This document shows, one piece after another, positions 41,948 to 50,944 of a DNA stretch of 64,000 bases. Numbering within the stretch: the stretch's first letter is position 1; each line of letters starts with the position of its first letter. Below the pieces are notes generated by a model that saw only the letters and a list, made by a program, of their open reading frames with translations, was not told where the DNA came from and did no database searches. Source of the DNA: Bin87 sp965261195 (GTDB lineage: Bacteria > Chloroflexota > Dehalococcoidia > Lucifugimonadales > UBA3495); assembly GCA_965261195.1 (NCBI GenBank), contig OZ253455.1:3596001-3660000 (forward strand), given 5' to 3'. A program made the translations under genes and the position numbers.

Positions 41948-42565
41948 GTGAATACTGCCGCGCAAATCGCCGCCACCGTCGCCAGAATCTCCCGTGGCGG
42001 CGTGGTGGCAATACCGACCGACACCCTCTACGGCCTGGCGGCAGATGCCCTCAACCCGGATGCTGTCGAGCGCGTGTACACGGTGAAGGGGCGGCCGGCC
42101 GATTTGCCGCTCCCGGTGCTGGTGTCGGGATGGGAACAGGTGAGCCAGGTGGCGGATGTGCGCGGGTCGGTGGCGGCGTTGGCCCAAAAACTGGCGGCCC
42201 GGTTCTGGCCGGGGTCGCTGACGCTGGTGTTGCCAGCGATGCCGGGATTGCCAGCCAGGTTGACGGCAAACCGGGATACCATCGCAGTGCGGATGCCGGA
42301 CCACCCGGTGCCGCTCACGCTGGCCCGTGAGTTGGGGCGTCCGATCACCGGCACCAGCGCCAACTCCTCCGGCCAACCTGACATCACCGATCCATGCGAA
42401 TTACGGCGGCTTTTGGGCGGGTTGGTTGATGATATGATAATCTGTGCCCCGGAACCATTGGGCATTGCCAGCACCATCGTGTCCGTGTCCGACGAAGGAA
42501 TCACCCTGCTGCGAGAAGGCGCCTTGCCGTACCGCGACATTCGGGTCGCCGTCGGTGAGGCATAA
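41948..42565 (+). CDS. L-threonylcarbamoyladenylate synthase (Sua5/YrdC family)
   Basis: 205 residues, tsaC-like: it makes threonylcarbamoyl-AMP for the t6A base of ANN-decoding tRNAs. The N-terminal GGVVAIPTDTLYGLAADALN, KGRPADLPLPVLV and FWPGSLTLVLPA are diagnostic, and PITGTSANSSGQP near the end is the nucleotide-binding loop. Start is GTG 41948. The 134-base gap to guaA should carry divergent promoters; GGTAAAAT just upstream is A/T-rich but no clear -35/-10 pair was fixed. Confidence 0.92.
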   Translation: MNTAAQIAATVARISRGGVVAIPTDTLYGLAADALNPDAVERVYTVKGRPADLPLPVLVSGWEQVSQVADVRGSVAALAQKLAARFWPGSLTLVLPAMPGLPARLTANRDTIAVRMPDHPVPLTLARELGRPITGTSANSSGQPDITDPCELRRLLGGLVDDMIICAPEPLGIASTIVSVSDEGITLLREGALPYRDIRVAVGEA

Positions 42566-42575
42566 GGTTCGCCCA

Positions 42576-42605
42576 CCTGGAGACTAACATCCTGGAGACT
42601 AACAT
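42576..42605 (+). repeat. 15-bp tandem duplication before the prenyltransferase-like gene
   Basis: CCTGGAGACTAACAT occurs twice in succession. Each unit carries GGAG followed six bases later by ATC, in frame with the downstream gene. The unit therefore duplicates a ribosome-binding site and a possible non-canonical start. Confidence 0.8.
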
Positions 42606-42642
42606 CGTCAGTTCACCCACATACGACGCTTACCGGCGGGCA

Positions 42643-43641
42643 GTGGACGCCGAGTTGCGATCTGCATTTGCCGACCGCAACGGCCTGCTGTACGACATCC
42701 TGCGCTACCACCTGGGTTGGGTGGACGAGCGCGGCAATGCCGCCGATTCTGCCACCACGCCGTTGCACTTCTGCGGCGGATTGACGATGAGTGCGGCGGC
42801 GGCGGTGTCCGGGGAATTTCAGAGCGCAGTACCGGCGGCGGCGGCGGTAGAACTGGTCTACAACTTCGTGCTGGTACATAACGACGTGCAAGCGGGGCGA
42901 GTCAACCAGAATGACAGCCGACCCAGCATCTGGTGGGTTTGGGGGCCGTCGCAGGCCATCAATGCCGGAGACGGGTTGCACGCGCTGGCCCGTTCGGTGC
43001 TCATGCGGTTGTCCGACCGTGGCGTGTCTGCGGAGGCGGTACTGGCTGCATTGCGGTCGCTGGACCAGGCTTGCCTGACCCTGTGCGAAGGCCAGTACAT
43101 GGACCTGAACTATCAGGACGAACTCATGGTTTCCGAGGCGGCTTACCTCGATATGATTGGGCGCAAAGCCGGGGCCCTCGCCGGTTGCGCCGCGCAGCTC
43201 GGGGCAGCGTCGGCGGGAGCGAATCCGACTACCGGCGCAGCCCTACAGCGTTGGGGCGCCAACCTGGGCATGGCAATGCAGATTTACTCCGATATTGCCG
43301 ATTTGTGGGGCAGTCGCGGCGACGGGTTCACTCCCAGCAACGTGCTCAACAAGAAGAAAAACCTCCCTCTGATTCACGGGCTGGAAACCGCTCCAACGTC
43401 GGTCAAGCGGGAGTTGGGCGGCATCTACATGAAACGGGTGCTGGACGCCGACGATGCCAACCGGGTGGTGGCCATTCTGACCGACAGCGGCTCGCGAGCC
43501 TATGCCGAGGAAAAGGCCGGCGCGTTGCTGGCAGAAGCCGCCGATTTCATCATCGCAGACGGCGTGGAATTGGCCCAACCGGAAGCGTTGCGATGGGCCG
43601 CGGAACTGGTGGCTGCCGGCAACGCCGCGGCGGCAGTCTAG
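42643..43641 (+). CDS. Polyprenyl synthetase-family protein with degenerate Asp-rich motifs
   Basis: 332 residues from GTG 42643. The all-helical isoprenyl synthase fold is recognisable (PSQAINAGDGLHALARSVL; then MQIYSDIADLWGSRGD). Both catalytic DDxxD motifs are degenerate: the first reads NDVQA (80-84) and the second SDIAD (216-220). Chain-elongating activity is therefore doubtful, and a structural or altered-specificity role is possible. Conserved-looking sequence continues upstream of the GTG (PTYDAYRRAVDAEL), and the frame reaches ATC 42604 six bases after GGAG, so the true start may be non-canonical. Confidence 0.7.
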   Translation: MDAELRSAFADRNGLLYDILRYHLGWVDERGNAADSATTPLHFCGGLTMSAAAAVSGEFQSAVPAAAAVELVYNFVLVHNDVQAGRVNQNDSRPSIWWVWGPSQAINAGDGLHALARSVLMRLSDRGVSAEAVLAALRSLDQACLTLCEGQYMDLNYQDELMVSEAAYLDMIGRKAGALAGCAAQLGAASAGANPTTGAALQRWGANLGMAMQIYSDIADLWGSRGDGFTPSNVLNKKKNLPLIHGLETAPTSVKRELGGIYMKRVLDADDANRVVAILTDSGSRAYAEEKAGALLAEAADFIIADGVELAQPEALRWAAELVAAGNAAAAV

Positions 43642-43686
43642 TCCGGCGGCAACGTCGCGATGCCCGGCATCTGGTGAGGCGATACG

Positions 43687-44883
43687 ATGGCGAAACGTCA
43701 GCTCACTCAACTGGACGTTGCCGGCAAGACGGTGCTGGTGCGCGTCGATTTTAATGTTCCCATCGAGCAGGGCGCCGAGCTAATCGCCCAGTACGACCAG
43801 CGGTTGCGGGCGACGCTGCCCACAATAGACTACCTGCTGGAACGCGATTGCAAGGTCGTGCTGTGCTCGCATTTGGGCCGGCCTCGGGGCAAGGTGGACG
43901 AGGCATTGCGTTTGTTCCCGGTGGGTGATCGCCTGGGTGTGTTGCTCGGTCGCCCGGTGACCAGTTTGTCCGGCTGCGTCGGGCCGGACGTTGCCAGTGC
44001 GGTAGCGGCGATGGCAAGCGGCCAGGTATACCTGCTGGAAAACCTGCGCTTCCACGAGGGCGAGGAAAAAAACGACGACGCTTTCAGCAAAGAACTGGCC
44101 GCGCTGGCCGATTGCTTCGTGATGGACGCCTTTGCGGTAGCGCATCGCGCGCACGCATCCACGGTTGGGCTCCCCAGGATGCTACCATCGGCGATGGGAT
44201 TGCTGATGCAGCGCGAGGTCGAATCACTGGGGCTGGCGCTGGCCTCGCCGGAGCGGCCGCTGGCCGCGCTGATGGGCGGCGCCAAGGTCAGCGACAAAAT
44301 CCTGGTGCTGCAAAACCTGCTTGGAAACCTCGACCGGCTGTATATCGGTGGCGGCATGGCCGTTACCTTCCTGGCCGCCCTGGGCAAATCGGTGGGCGCA
44401 TCGCCGGTGGAGGCAGACCGGCTGGACTTTGCCCGCGCAGTCATCGACCGGGCCAAACAGGGCGCTATCGAGCTGCACGTGCCTTCGGACATCGTCGCCG
44501 CCAGCGAGTTTGAGCCGCACCCGGTGGAATCTCAAACATTCCCGGTGGACGGGGTGCCCGACGGTTGGTACATAATGGATGTGGGCAATGCCACCGCCCA
44601 ATCCTTCGCCCGCGGGCTGGCAGACTGCAAGACCATCATTTGGAACGGGCCGATGGGTGTGTTCGAAATGGAACGGTTCAGCGCCGGCACCCGCACGGTG
44701 GCGAATGCCATCGCGGGGTTGCCCGACGCGACCACCATAGTAGGCGGAGGTTCAACTGCCGAAGCCGTGGAAGCATTGGGCCTGGAAACCAGCATGACTC
44801 ACGTGTCCACCGGCGGCGGCGCCTCTCTGGAGTTCCTGGAGGGTCGCGAGCTGCCGGGGATAGCGGCATTGCCTGACGCATAA
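43687..44883 (+). CDS. pgk: Phosphoglycerate kinase
   Basis: Glycolytic enzyme making ATP and 3-phosphoglycerate, 398 residues. Diagnostic segments are VLVRVDFNVPI, LCSHLGRPRGK, LLENLRFHEGEEKND, ALMGGAKVSDKI and the C-terminal FEMERFSAGTRTVANAI with GGGSTAEA. ATG 43687. It heads a glycolytic run with apgM and tpiA. Confidence 0.97.
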   Translation: MAKRQLTQLDVAGKTVLVRVDFNVPIEQGAELIAQYDQRLRATLPTIDYLLERDCKVVLCSHLGRPRGKVDEALRLFPVGDRLGVLLGRPVTSLSGCVGPDVASAVAAMASGQVYLLENLRFHEGEEKNDDAFSKELAALADCFVMDAFAVAHRAHASTVGLPRMLPSAMGLLMQREVESLGLALASPERPLAALMGGAKVSDKILVLQNLLGNLDRLYIGGGMAVTFLAALGKSVGASPVEADRLDFARAVIDRAKQGAIELHVPSDIVAASEFEPHPVESQTFPVDGVPDGWYIMDVGNATAQSFARGLADCKTIIWNGPMGVFEMERFSAGTRTVANAIAGLPDATTIVGGGSTAEAVEALGLETSMTHVSTGGGASLEFLEGRELPGIAALPDA

Positions 44884-44940
44884 CTGCACTAGGATGTAAA
44901 CTCGCAGCCGCAACTGGGAAGTTGCGACGACGGAGCCCAA

Positions 44941-46146
44941 ATGATTGACCTTGAACAGATTCACGCCAGCATCGCGTCCACTCCATCCAAGATTGTCCTG
45001 TTGGTGGCGGACGGACTTGGTGGGTTGGCGCACCCGGATACCCGCCGGTCAGAACTGGAAACCGCCGACATACCCAATCTGGATGCGTTGGCGCGGGAGA
45101 GCGCCTGCGGCCTGACCACCCCGGTTGAGATCGGCGTGGCGCCCGGCAGTGGCCCGGGTCATCTGGCCCTGTTTGGCTACGACCCGTTGAAATACCTCAT
45201 CGGGCGCGGCGCGCTGGAGGCTTTGGGCATTGGAGTTGAACTGCTGCCCGGCGATGTGGCGGCGCGCGGAAACTTCTGCGCCGTAAATGACGAGGGTCTG
45301 CTCACCGACCGGCGCGCCGGTCGCATCCCTACTGCACAGAGCGCCCCGCTGTGCGAGCGACTGGATCGCATCGAGATACCCGGGGTGCAGGTGGACGTAT
45401 TTCCGGTGCAGGATTACCGGTTCGTGTTGCGGTTACGGGGCGAGGGTCTGTCGGATCAGGTGGATGAAACCGACCCGCAGCGCGAGGGGATGGCGCCTAA
45501 AGTCGCCCGCCCTCTGACCCCGGAAGCGCAACGCACCGCCGAAATCGTGCAGCAGTTTGTGTCGGAAGCCGGCCAGATGCTGGCGGAGGATGTGCCCGCC
45601 AACATGGTTTTGCTCCGGGGCTGGGCGCAGCTGCCGAACCTGCCCGACTTCGGCGCCGTGTACCACCTGAACCCGGCTGCCATCGCCGCCTACCCAATGT
45701 ACCGCGGCCTGGCATCGGTAGCCAATATGCGTATTATCCCAACGGGTATGACATTTGGCGACGAAGTGCAGACGCTGCGCGCCAACTGGAACGATCACGA
45801 TTTCTTCTTCATCCACTACAAACCGGCCGATACCGCCGGCGAAGATGGCGATTTCGAAGGCAAGGTACGACGGCTCGAAGAACTGGACGCCCATATCCCG
45901 CACATCATGGATTTGAAGCCGGACGTGCTGATGGTTGCCGGCGACCACTCCACGCCCGCTATTATGGCGTCGCACAGCTGGCATCCCGTGCCGTTTATGC
46001 TGCACTCTCAACTCACGTTGGGGGAGGGCGTGGACGGTTTCAGCGAACGAGACTGCGCCCAGGGTTCGTTGGGTCGCATTCCGGCGCAAGCGATAATGCT
46101 GCTGGCCCTGTCTCACGCCGGCAAGCTGGCCAAATACGGGCCCTAG
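44941..46146 (+). CDS. apgM: 2,3-bisphosphoglycerate-independent phosphoglycerate mutase (archaeal type)
   Basis: 401 residues of the alkaline-phosphatase superfamily, ApgM branch, interconverting 3- and 2-phosphoglycerate. Seen are VLLVADGLGGLAHPDT with the first metal-ligand Asp, GVAPGSGPGHLALFGYDP with the catalytic Ser region, and the late metal site VAGDHSTPA. It is placed between pgk and tpiA and preceded by a small hairpin (CGCAACT-GGGA-AGTTGCG, 44909-44926) in the 57-base gap. Confidence 0.94.
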   Translation: MIDLEQIHASIASTPSKIVLLVADGLGGLAHPDTRRSELETADIPNLDALARESACGLTTPVEIGVAPGSGPGHLALFGYDPLKYLIGRGALEALGIGVELLPGDVAARGNFCAVNDEGLLTDRRAGRIPTAQSAPLCERLDRIEIPGVQVDVFPVQDYRFVLRLRGEGLSDQVDETDPQREGMAPKVARPLTPEAQRTAEIVQQFVSEAGQMLAEDVPANMVLLRGWAQLPNLPDFGAVYHLNPAAIAAYPMYRGLASVANMRIIPTGMTFGDEVQTLRANWNDHDFFFIHYKPADTAGEDGDFEGKVRRLEELDAHIPHIMDLKPDVLMVAGDHSTPAIMASHSWHPVPFMLHSQLTLGEGVDGFSERDCAQGSLGRIPAQAIMLLALSHAGKLAKYGP

Positions 46147-46223
46147 CGCCGATGGGCCGGTGGTATGACTCGGCTCGTGGATTTAATGGTCGATGAATTC
46201 TCTGGCGAGGTGAAGCCCTGACA

Positions 46224-47000
46224 ATGACTGTTCCAACCCCAATCGTAGCCGGCAACTGGAAGATGAACACCGACGTTGCCGCCGGTACCGCCCTGGCTGC
46301 GGCTATCGCGGCCGGAGTCGGCGCCATAGTTGGCGTTGACCTGGTGGTCTGCCCACCGTTCGTGTCGCTGGCCGCGGTGCGTGATGCGGTGGCCGGCAGC
46401 GGCGTCAGCGTGGGCGCCCAGAATATGCACGCCGACGGGAATGGCGCGTTCACCGGCGAGATTGCGCCGCCAATGCTGGTGGGACTCTGCGAGTACGTAA
46501 TCATCGGACACTCGGAGCGTCGGCAATTCTTCGGAGAAACGGACGAATCGGTGGGTCGGAAGGTTGCCGCAGCGGTCGCGCACCAACTGCGACCCATCGT
46601 GTGCGTGGGCGAAACACTGTCCGAACGGGAATCGGGCAACGCCGTCGAGGTAATCCGCTGGCAGGTAACGTCGGCGTTGGCCGAGCTGGACGCTGGAGAC
46701 GCTGATGGCCTGGTCATAGCCTACGAACCGGTCTGGGCCATCGGCACCGGGCGGGCGGCCACGCCGGATATCGCCAACCAGATAATGGGTGGCGCAATTC
46801 GCCCCACCCTGGCGGCAGTGTTGGGACTCGACGTGGCCGCGGCGGTACCGCTGCTCTACGGCGGCAGTGTCAACGCCGCCAACGCCGCCGAATTCGCCGC
46901 CGTGGCAAGCGTCAACGGCGCGCTGGTCGGCGGGGCCAGCCTGGACGCCGGTTCGTTTCTGGAAGTTGCCGCCGCCTTTGCCCCGGCAAAATTCAGGTAG
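46224..47000 (+). CDS. tpiA: Triosephosphate isomerase
   Basis: 258 residues, full TIM barrel. Catalytic lysine in NWKMN (10-14), catalytic His in IIGHSERRQFFGE, catalytic Glu in VIAYEPVWAIGTGRAA, and phosphate loop LLYGGSVNAANAAE. Interconverts dihydroxyacetone phosphate and glyceraldehyde-3-phosphate. ATG 46224 follows GAGGTGAAG at a distance of ~13 bases. Confidence 0.97.
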   Translation: MTVPTPIVAGNWKMNTDVAAGTALAAAIAAGVGAIVGVDLVVCPPFVSLAAVRDAVAGSGVSVGAQNMHADGNGAFTGEIAPPMLVGLCEYVIIGHSERRQFFGETDESVGRKVAAAVAHQLRPIVCVGETLSERESGNAVEVIRWQVTSALAELDAGDADGLVIAYEPVWAIGTGRAATPDIANQIMGGAIRPTLAAVLGLDVAAAVPLLYGGSVNAANAAEFAAVASVNGALVGGASLDAGSFLEVAAAFAPAKFR

Positions 47001-47076
47001 CCCCGGCGATGGCTGGGCGTTAACTCTCTTGTGCTACACTTCAAATCCAAGCAGCCGTAATGGATGAGGGCCACTT

Positions 47077-47289
47077 ATGACGACATTGGAGGACCGGGTC
47101 AGCAGACTAGAAGGCGGGTATGACCATTTGGCGACCAAGGGGGATTTGTCTGACCTGAAGGCCGAGTTTAAATCGGATATTTACCAGTTGGAAAGTCGGC
47201 TGATTAAGTGGATGGTAGGTTTGATGGTGGGGGCCATAGCCGTGGCTTCTTCAATTGCCCTTGTAGTGCAGCGACTTATCGGGAGCTAA
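47077..47289 (+). CDS. Small coiled-coil membrane-anchored protein
   Basis: 70 residues. A helical N-terminal half (DRVSRLEGGYDHLATKGDLS, then LKAEFKSDIYQLESRLIKW) is followed by one transmembrane segment (MVGLMVGAIAVASSIALVV). It resembles short XhlA/DUF1640-like coiled-coil anchors that are common in this phylum, but no function is known. GATGAGGGCC lies upstream of the ATG. Confidence 0.65.
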   Translation: MTTLEDRVSRLEGGYDHLATKGDLSDLKAEFKSDIYQLESRLIKWMVGLMVGAIAVASSIALVVQRLIGS

Positions 47290-47364
47290 TGTTAGGCTAT
47301 CTCGTTTTGGCTTTTGCCCGCACCGCCTTTCAGGAAGTATAGGGAAACTCGGTTAGGTTCGCTC

Positions 47365-48330
47365 ATGTCTCTGAATATCCCGCTGGTTGCCGTCGTCGGT
47401 CCTACCGCAGTCGGCAAAACGGCTCTGGCGATCCAGCTGGCCCGGCAGTTTGGCGGTGAGGTCATCAACGCCGACAGCCGACAGGTGTACGTCGGTATGG
47501 ACATCGGGACGGCCAAACCCACCGCTGAGGAGCAGGCGGCAGCCCGCCACCATCTGATTGATATTTGCTCTCCGGCAGAGCCGTTCAGCCTGGGGGAGTT
47601 CATCCCGCTGGCGGAGCAGACAATCTCGGAAATCGCCGGCCGCGGACAGTTGCCGATACTGTGCGGCGGAACCGGCCAGTACGTGTGGGCGCTGTTGGAA
47701 GGGTGGGATGTGCCCAGTGTGCTGCCCGATGCGGAGTTTCGGACTGCGATGGAGCAGCGCGCCCGGGCTGACGGTGTGCAAGCGTTGTGGCGTGAGTTGC
47801 AGGAGGTCGACCCCGTTCGTGCGGAAGAAATTGGGCCCCACAACCTGCGGCGTCTGATTCGCGCTTTGGAAATTCGCCGCAACTCAAACGGAGCGATGGC
47901 AGCCAACGGCAAGGCAACTGCACCGCCGTACAACACCCTTATCATCGGCCTGGAGGCGGATCGCGCCTACCTCTACCGGCGCATCGACGACCGGGTGGAT
48001 TGGATGATGGCAAACGGATTGCTGGGCGAAGCCCGTCGGCTGGCGGCAGAGGGATACACCCTCGGGGTAGGGCCGCTGTCAGGGGTCGGCTACGACCAGC
48101 TGGGGCAGTATCTGTCTGACAACATGACGCTGGATGAAGCTGTGGCGCAGACCAAAACCCGCACCCATCGCCTGGTGCGCCGCCAGAATACCTGGTTCAA
48201 ACGCGGCGACCAGCGCATCACGTGGCTGGACACGACCGGCGGCGACCCCGCCGAGCCGGCCGCTGCGGCGGTACGGGAATTCATCGAGTCGGCGGGGGCG
48301 TGTGGTACAATTGGCCGGTATTCAGGATGA
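47365..48330 (+). CDS. miaA: tRNA dimethylallyltransferase
   Basis: 321 residues. It adds the dimethylallyl group to A37 of UNN-decoding tRNAs. P-loop VVGPTAVGKTALAI at the N-terminus, INADSRQVYVGMDIGTAKPT, GGTGQYVWALLEGW and the C-terminal TKTRTHRLVRRQNTWFKR are all diagnostic. ATG 47365 is chosen over the longer frame back to 47314, which adds no conserved sequence. dapF follows 26 bases later. Confidence 0.96.
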   Translation: MSLNIPLVAVVGPTAVGKTALAIQLARQFGGEVINADSRQVYVGMDIGTAKPTAEEQAAARHHLIDICSPAEPFSLGEFIPLAEQTISEIAGRGQLPILCGGTGQYVWALLEGWDVPSVLPDAEFRTAMEQRARADGVQALWRELQEVDPVRAEEIGPHNLRRLIRALEIRRNSNGAMAANGKATAPPYNTLIIGLEADRAYLYRRIDDRVDWMMANGLLGEARRLAAEGYTLGVGPLSGVGYDQLGQYLSDNMTLDEAVAQTKTRTHRLVRRQNTWFKRGDQRITWLDTTGGDPAEPAAAAVREFIESAGACGTIGRYSG

Positions 48331-48356
48331 CGGCAGGTAGACCCGGAGTAGCTGCG

Positions 48357-49214
48357 ATGGAATTCACCAAAATGCATGGCGCCGGCAACGATTACGTTTA
48401 CGTTGACGCCCGAGATATGCCCGAACGGGATTGGGGAACCTTGTCACAATCCATCTCCGACCGGCATTTTGGCGTCGGCAGCGACGGCCTGATTCTGGTG
48501 ATGAATTCAGAAGTTGCCGACCTGCAGATGCGGATGTTCAACTCGGACGGTTCCGAGGGCGAGATGTGCGGCAATGGGATTCGGTGTTTTGCCAAGTACG
48601 CCATTGAGCGCGGCATTGTGTCCCCGTCGGTGGCGTCCGTTACCATCGACACGCTGGCCGGCATCCGCACGGTGGTGCCGCATTTCCTCGGGTTGGCGGT
48701 GGATTCGGCGCGGGTCAGCATGGGCGTGCCGCGCTTGACGCCTTCCGATATACCAGTTGACCTGGATCCAGCCATTGCCAGCCAGGGCGGGCCCATCGTG
48801 CATTACGCACTGCAACCGGGTGATTTTCGGTTGTACGTTACCCTGGTGTCCATGGGCAACCCCCACGCGGTAACGTTCATCGACCAGCCGGTTGGTGAGT
48901 TCCCGCTGCACAATATCGGCCCGTTGGTGGAACGCCATCCCATCTTTCCACGGCGCGCCAACTTTGAAATCGTCAACCTGCGGGAAGACGGCAACCTTGA
49001 TGCCCGGGTGTGGGAACGCGGTTCCGGCGAGACCATGGCCTGCGGCACGGGCGCCTGCGCCATCGCGGTGGCATCGCGGCTGCTGGGGCACACTGGCGAC
49101 CGGGTTGCGGTGAACCTGCCGGGGGGCACATTGACCATAGATTGGGACGGTGTTGGCGAAGTCTATCTGGAAGGGCCGGCCGCAGAAGTATTCAGCGGAG
49201 TGTGGACAGAATGA
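48357..49214 (+). CDS. dapF: Diaminopimelate epimerase
   Basis: Converts LL- to meso-diaminopimelate for lysine and peptidoglycan. 285 residues. It starts MEFTKMHGAGNDYVYVDA, has the first catalytic Cys in GEMCGNGIRCFAKY and the second in SGETMACGTGACA. ATG 48357; the longer frame overlaps miaA and is rejected. Its TGA overlaps the ATG of the next gene (ATGA). The aminotransferase dapL lies 1.7 kb downstream, with three accessory genes between them. Confidence 0.97.
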   Translation: MEFTKMHGAGNDYVYVDARDMPERDWGTLSQSISDRHFGVGSDGLILVMNSEVADLQMRMFNSDGSEGEMCGNGIRCFAKYAIERGIVSPSVASVTIDTLAGIRTVVPHFLGLAVDSARVSMGVPRLTPSDIPVDLDPAIASQGGPIVHYALQPGDFRLYVTLVSMGNPHAVTFIDQPVGEFPLHNIGPLVERHPIFPRRANFEIVNLREDGNLDARVWERGSGETMACGTGACAIAVASRLLGHTGDRVAVNLPGGTLTIDWDGVGEVYLEGPAAEVFSGVWTE

Positions 49215-49780
49215 GCAACTACGTAACCGGGCCCACTACCTATGAGCAAATCCGGTGGGCCGGCGAGACTTATCGACGCGATCCCGTCGCAACGGTCAAC
49301 CTGGAAGCGGACGATCCGCAGTTCACCGCGGCCATTCGGGATGCTACCCCGTATCTGGCGTCTCTCGTCGCGTCGGCGCTGGAGTTCGACGACCTTCGCT
49401 GCGCCACGTTGGACATCATCGAATCGGCCTTCAATAGCGTCGCTGCCCACGGGTTAAACCCTGATACGGTGTCCAGGATCCTGGCGACGCTCAACCCACA
49501 GTTGTTCGTAGTCTGGGACACGGCCATCAGGGGCGCTTACTTCCCCGACGACGAGCCCAACGGCGCCACCTACGCGCAGTTTCTTTCCGTGATGCGGATG
49601 GCGGCGTTGTCTATCGTCAGCGACGCCAGAACGACCCACGGCATTGACGATGCGGCGGGGCATATATCTGAAGCGTTAGGTTTGAACCCGGCGATCCCCC
49701 TTGCCAGGTATATCGACGAATACAACTGGCTGACATTGGCGAGTGGACTGGTTTATCGAGGAGGTGCGATGGTGGTGTAG
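49211..49780 (+). CDS. Unknown protein, paralogue A of a pair flanking a toxin
   Basis: 189 residues; no named family recognised. Features shared with the protein at 50156: TYEQIRWAGETY near the start, a central helical region ending ILATLNPQLFVVWDTAI, then MRMAALSIVSDAR and LNPAIPLARYIDEYNWLTLA. The central part resembles a helix-hairpin-helix-type segment that precedes the invariant FVxWDTxI. ATG 49211 overlaps the dapF stop; the toxin-like gene starts ~10 bases after its own stop. A regulatory or DNA-binding role is only a guess. Confidence 0.6.
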   Translation: MSNYVTGPTTYEQIRWAGETYRRDPVATVNLEADDPQFTAAIRDATPYLASLVASALEFDDLRCATLDIIESAFNSVAAHGLNPDTVSRILATLNPQLFVVWDTAIRGAYFPDDEPNGATYAQFLSVMRMAALSIVSDARTTHGIDDAAGHISEALGLNPAIPLARYIDEYNWLTLASGLVYRGGAMVV

Positions 49781-49790
49781 AGCGTCCAGT

Positions 49791-50156
49791 GTGGCTTGGG
49801 AGATTGAGTATACCGGCGAATTTGGCGAATGGTGGGACAGCCTCACGGAGCGTGAGCAGGAAAGTGTTGGCGCAGCAGTTGACCTGCTTGCAGAAGAAGG
49901 TATCCATTTGACGCGCCCACAATCAGACACGATACGCGATTCACGCAACGCCAATATGCGTGAGCTACGGATACAAAGCGGAGGGCGTCCTATTCGAGTA
50001 TTATATGCTTTCGACCCGCGGCAGACGGCTATCTTATTGATCGGTGGCGACAAAACGGGTATCAGTGATCGCCGCTTTTATCAGCGGTACGTACGAATAG
50101 CTGATAACCTCTACGACCAATATCTCGCTGAATTGGAACGGGAAGGATTGCTTTAA
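49791..50156 (+). CDS. RelE/HigB-type toxin
   Basis: 121 residues of the phage Gp49/HigB-like RelE fold: WEIEYTGEFGEWWDSLTERE at the start, LAEEGIHLTRPQSDTIRDSR, then MRELRIQSGGRPIRVLYAFD and ILLIGGDKTGISDRRFYQR. Such proteins cleave mRNA at the ribosome unless held by an antitoxin. GTG 49791 is preferred; ATG 49743 would extend it into the upstream gene. No HTH antitoxin of the HigA type is next to it; instead both neighbours are paralogues of an unknown family. Confidence 0.75.
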   Translation: MAWEIEYTGEFGEWWDSLTEREQESVGAAVDLLAEEGIHLTRPQSDTIRDSRNANMRELRIQSGGRPIRVLYAFDPRQTAILLIGGDKTGISDRRFYQRYVRIADNLYDQYLAELEREGLL

Positions 50157-50944
50157 TGCCAGGCCGCCACAAGTGGAACGATTTGAAGGCCAGTCTGACG
50201 CCGGAGCGACGGGAGCGGATGGCGGAAAAGACCGCCGAAATGCGTGCCGTGTTGCCTCCCGTCACCTATGACCAAGTGCGGTGGGCGGCAAACGAGTACA
50301 ACAAAGGTGACCATCGGTACAACGAATTCTACCGAGCCGTTTATGAGCCGGATTTTCCACATTCCCTCCTGAAGCAAGGTTCTAATTCCGATGTCCGAGC
50401 GTCCGATGTCAAGCCGTTGCTAGAGTTTCTGAATCGGTGGAAATCTCGGCGGCCCCACGCGTTGGCTCACCCAATTGCTGCGGCGATACCGCACGTCGGA
50501 TCGCATCTTCGTATACTATCTGATGCGTCAATAGAAGCGAGTGTCGTGAACGATGCAGTTTTCGATGCAACTGAATTAGCGTTTGACCGTCTCACGTCGA
50601 TCCGTGATGTGGGGCCAACTACCGCATCGAAAATCCTGGGTGTCCTACACCCTCGGTTTTTCGTTATGTGGGACACTCCCATTCAAAGGCTGTATTTCAG
50701 ATCGGCAAAGTGTGATGGGCGCGCATACGTGATCTTTATGAAAGAAATGCGAAATTCAGCACTGTCGATTGTCTCCGATGCCAGCAAGCGCGAGATTGAG
50801 GATCCAGCGGAAACCATCTCCGAAGAAATTAATCTGAACCCACCATTCACCCTTGCCAAGTTCGTCAACGACTACGTGTGGTTGACTGTGACCCGTAAAA
50901 AGACCTACCCTCCATTTGACCAACATCAGGAGCACTATGCCTAA
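50156..50944 (+). CDS. Unknown protein, paralogue B of a pair flanking a toxin
   Basis: 262 residues; family not recognised. It shares with the protein at 49211 TYDQVRWAANEY, ILGVLHPRFFVMWDTPI, MRNSALSIVSDAS and LNPPFTLAKFVNDYVWLTV. SIRDVGPTTASKILGVLHP reads like a helix-hairpin-helix. It has an extra N-terminal ~50 residues and an insert. ATG 50156 overlaps the toxin stop by one base, and its end overlaps dapL by 8 bases. More A/T-rich codon use than dapF/dapL suggests acquisition. Confidence 0.6.
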   Translation: MPGRHKWNDLKASLTPERRERMAEKTAEMRAVLPPVTYDQVRWAANEYNKGDHRYNEFYRAVYEPDFPHSLLKQGSNSDVRASDVKPLLEFLNRWKSRRPHALAHPIAAAIPHVGSHLRILSDASIEASVVNDAVFDATELAFDRLTSIRDVGPTTASKILGVLHPRFFVMWDTPIQRLYFRSAKCDGRAYVIFMKEMRNSALSIVSDASKREIEDPAETISEEINLNPPFTLAKFVNDYVWLTVTRKKTYPPFDQHQEHYA

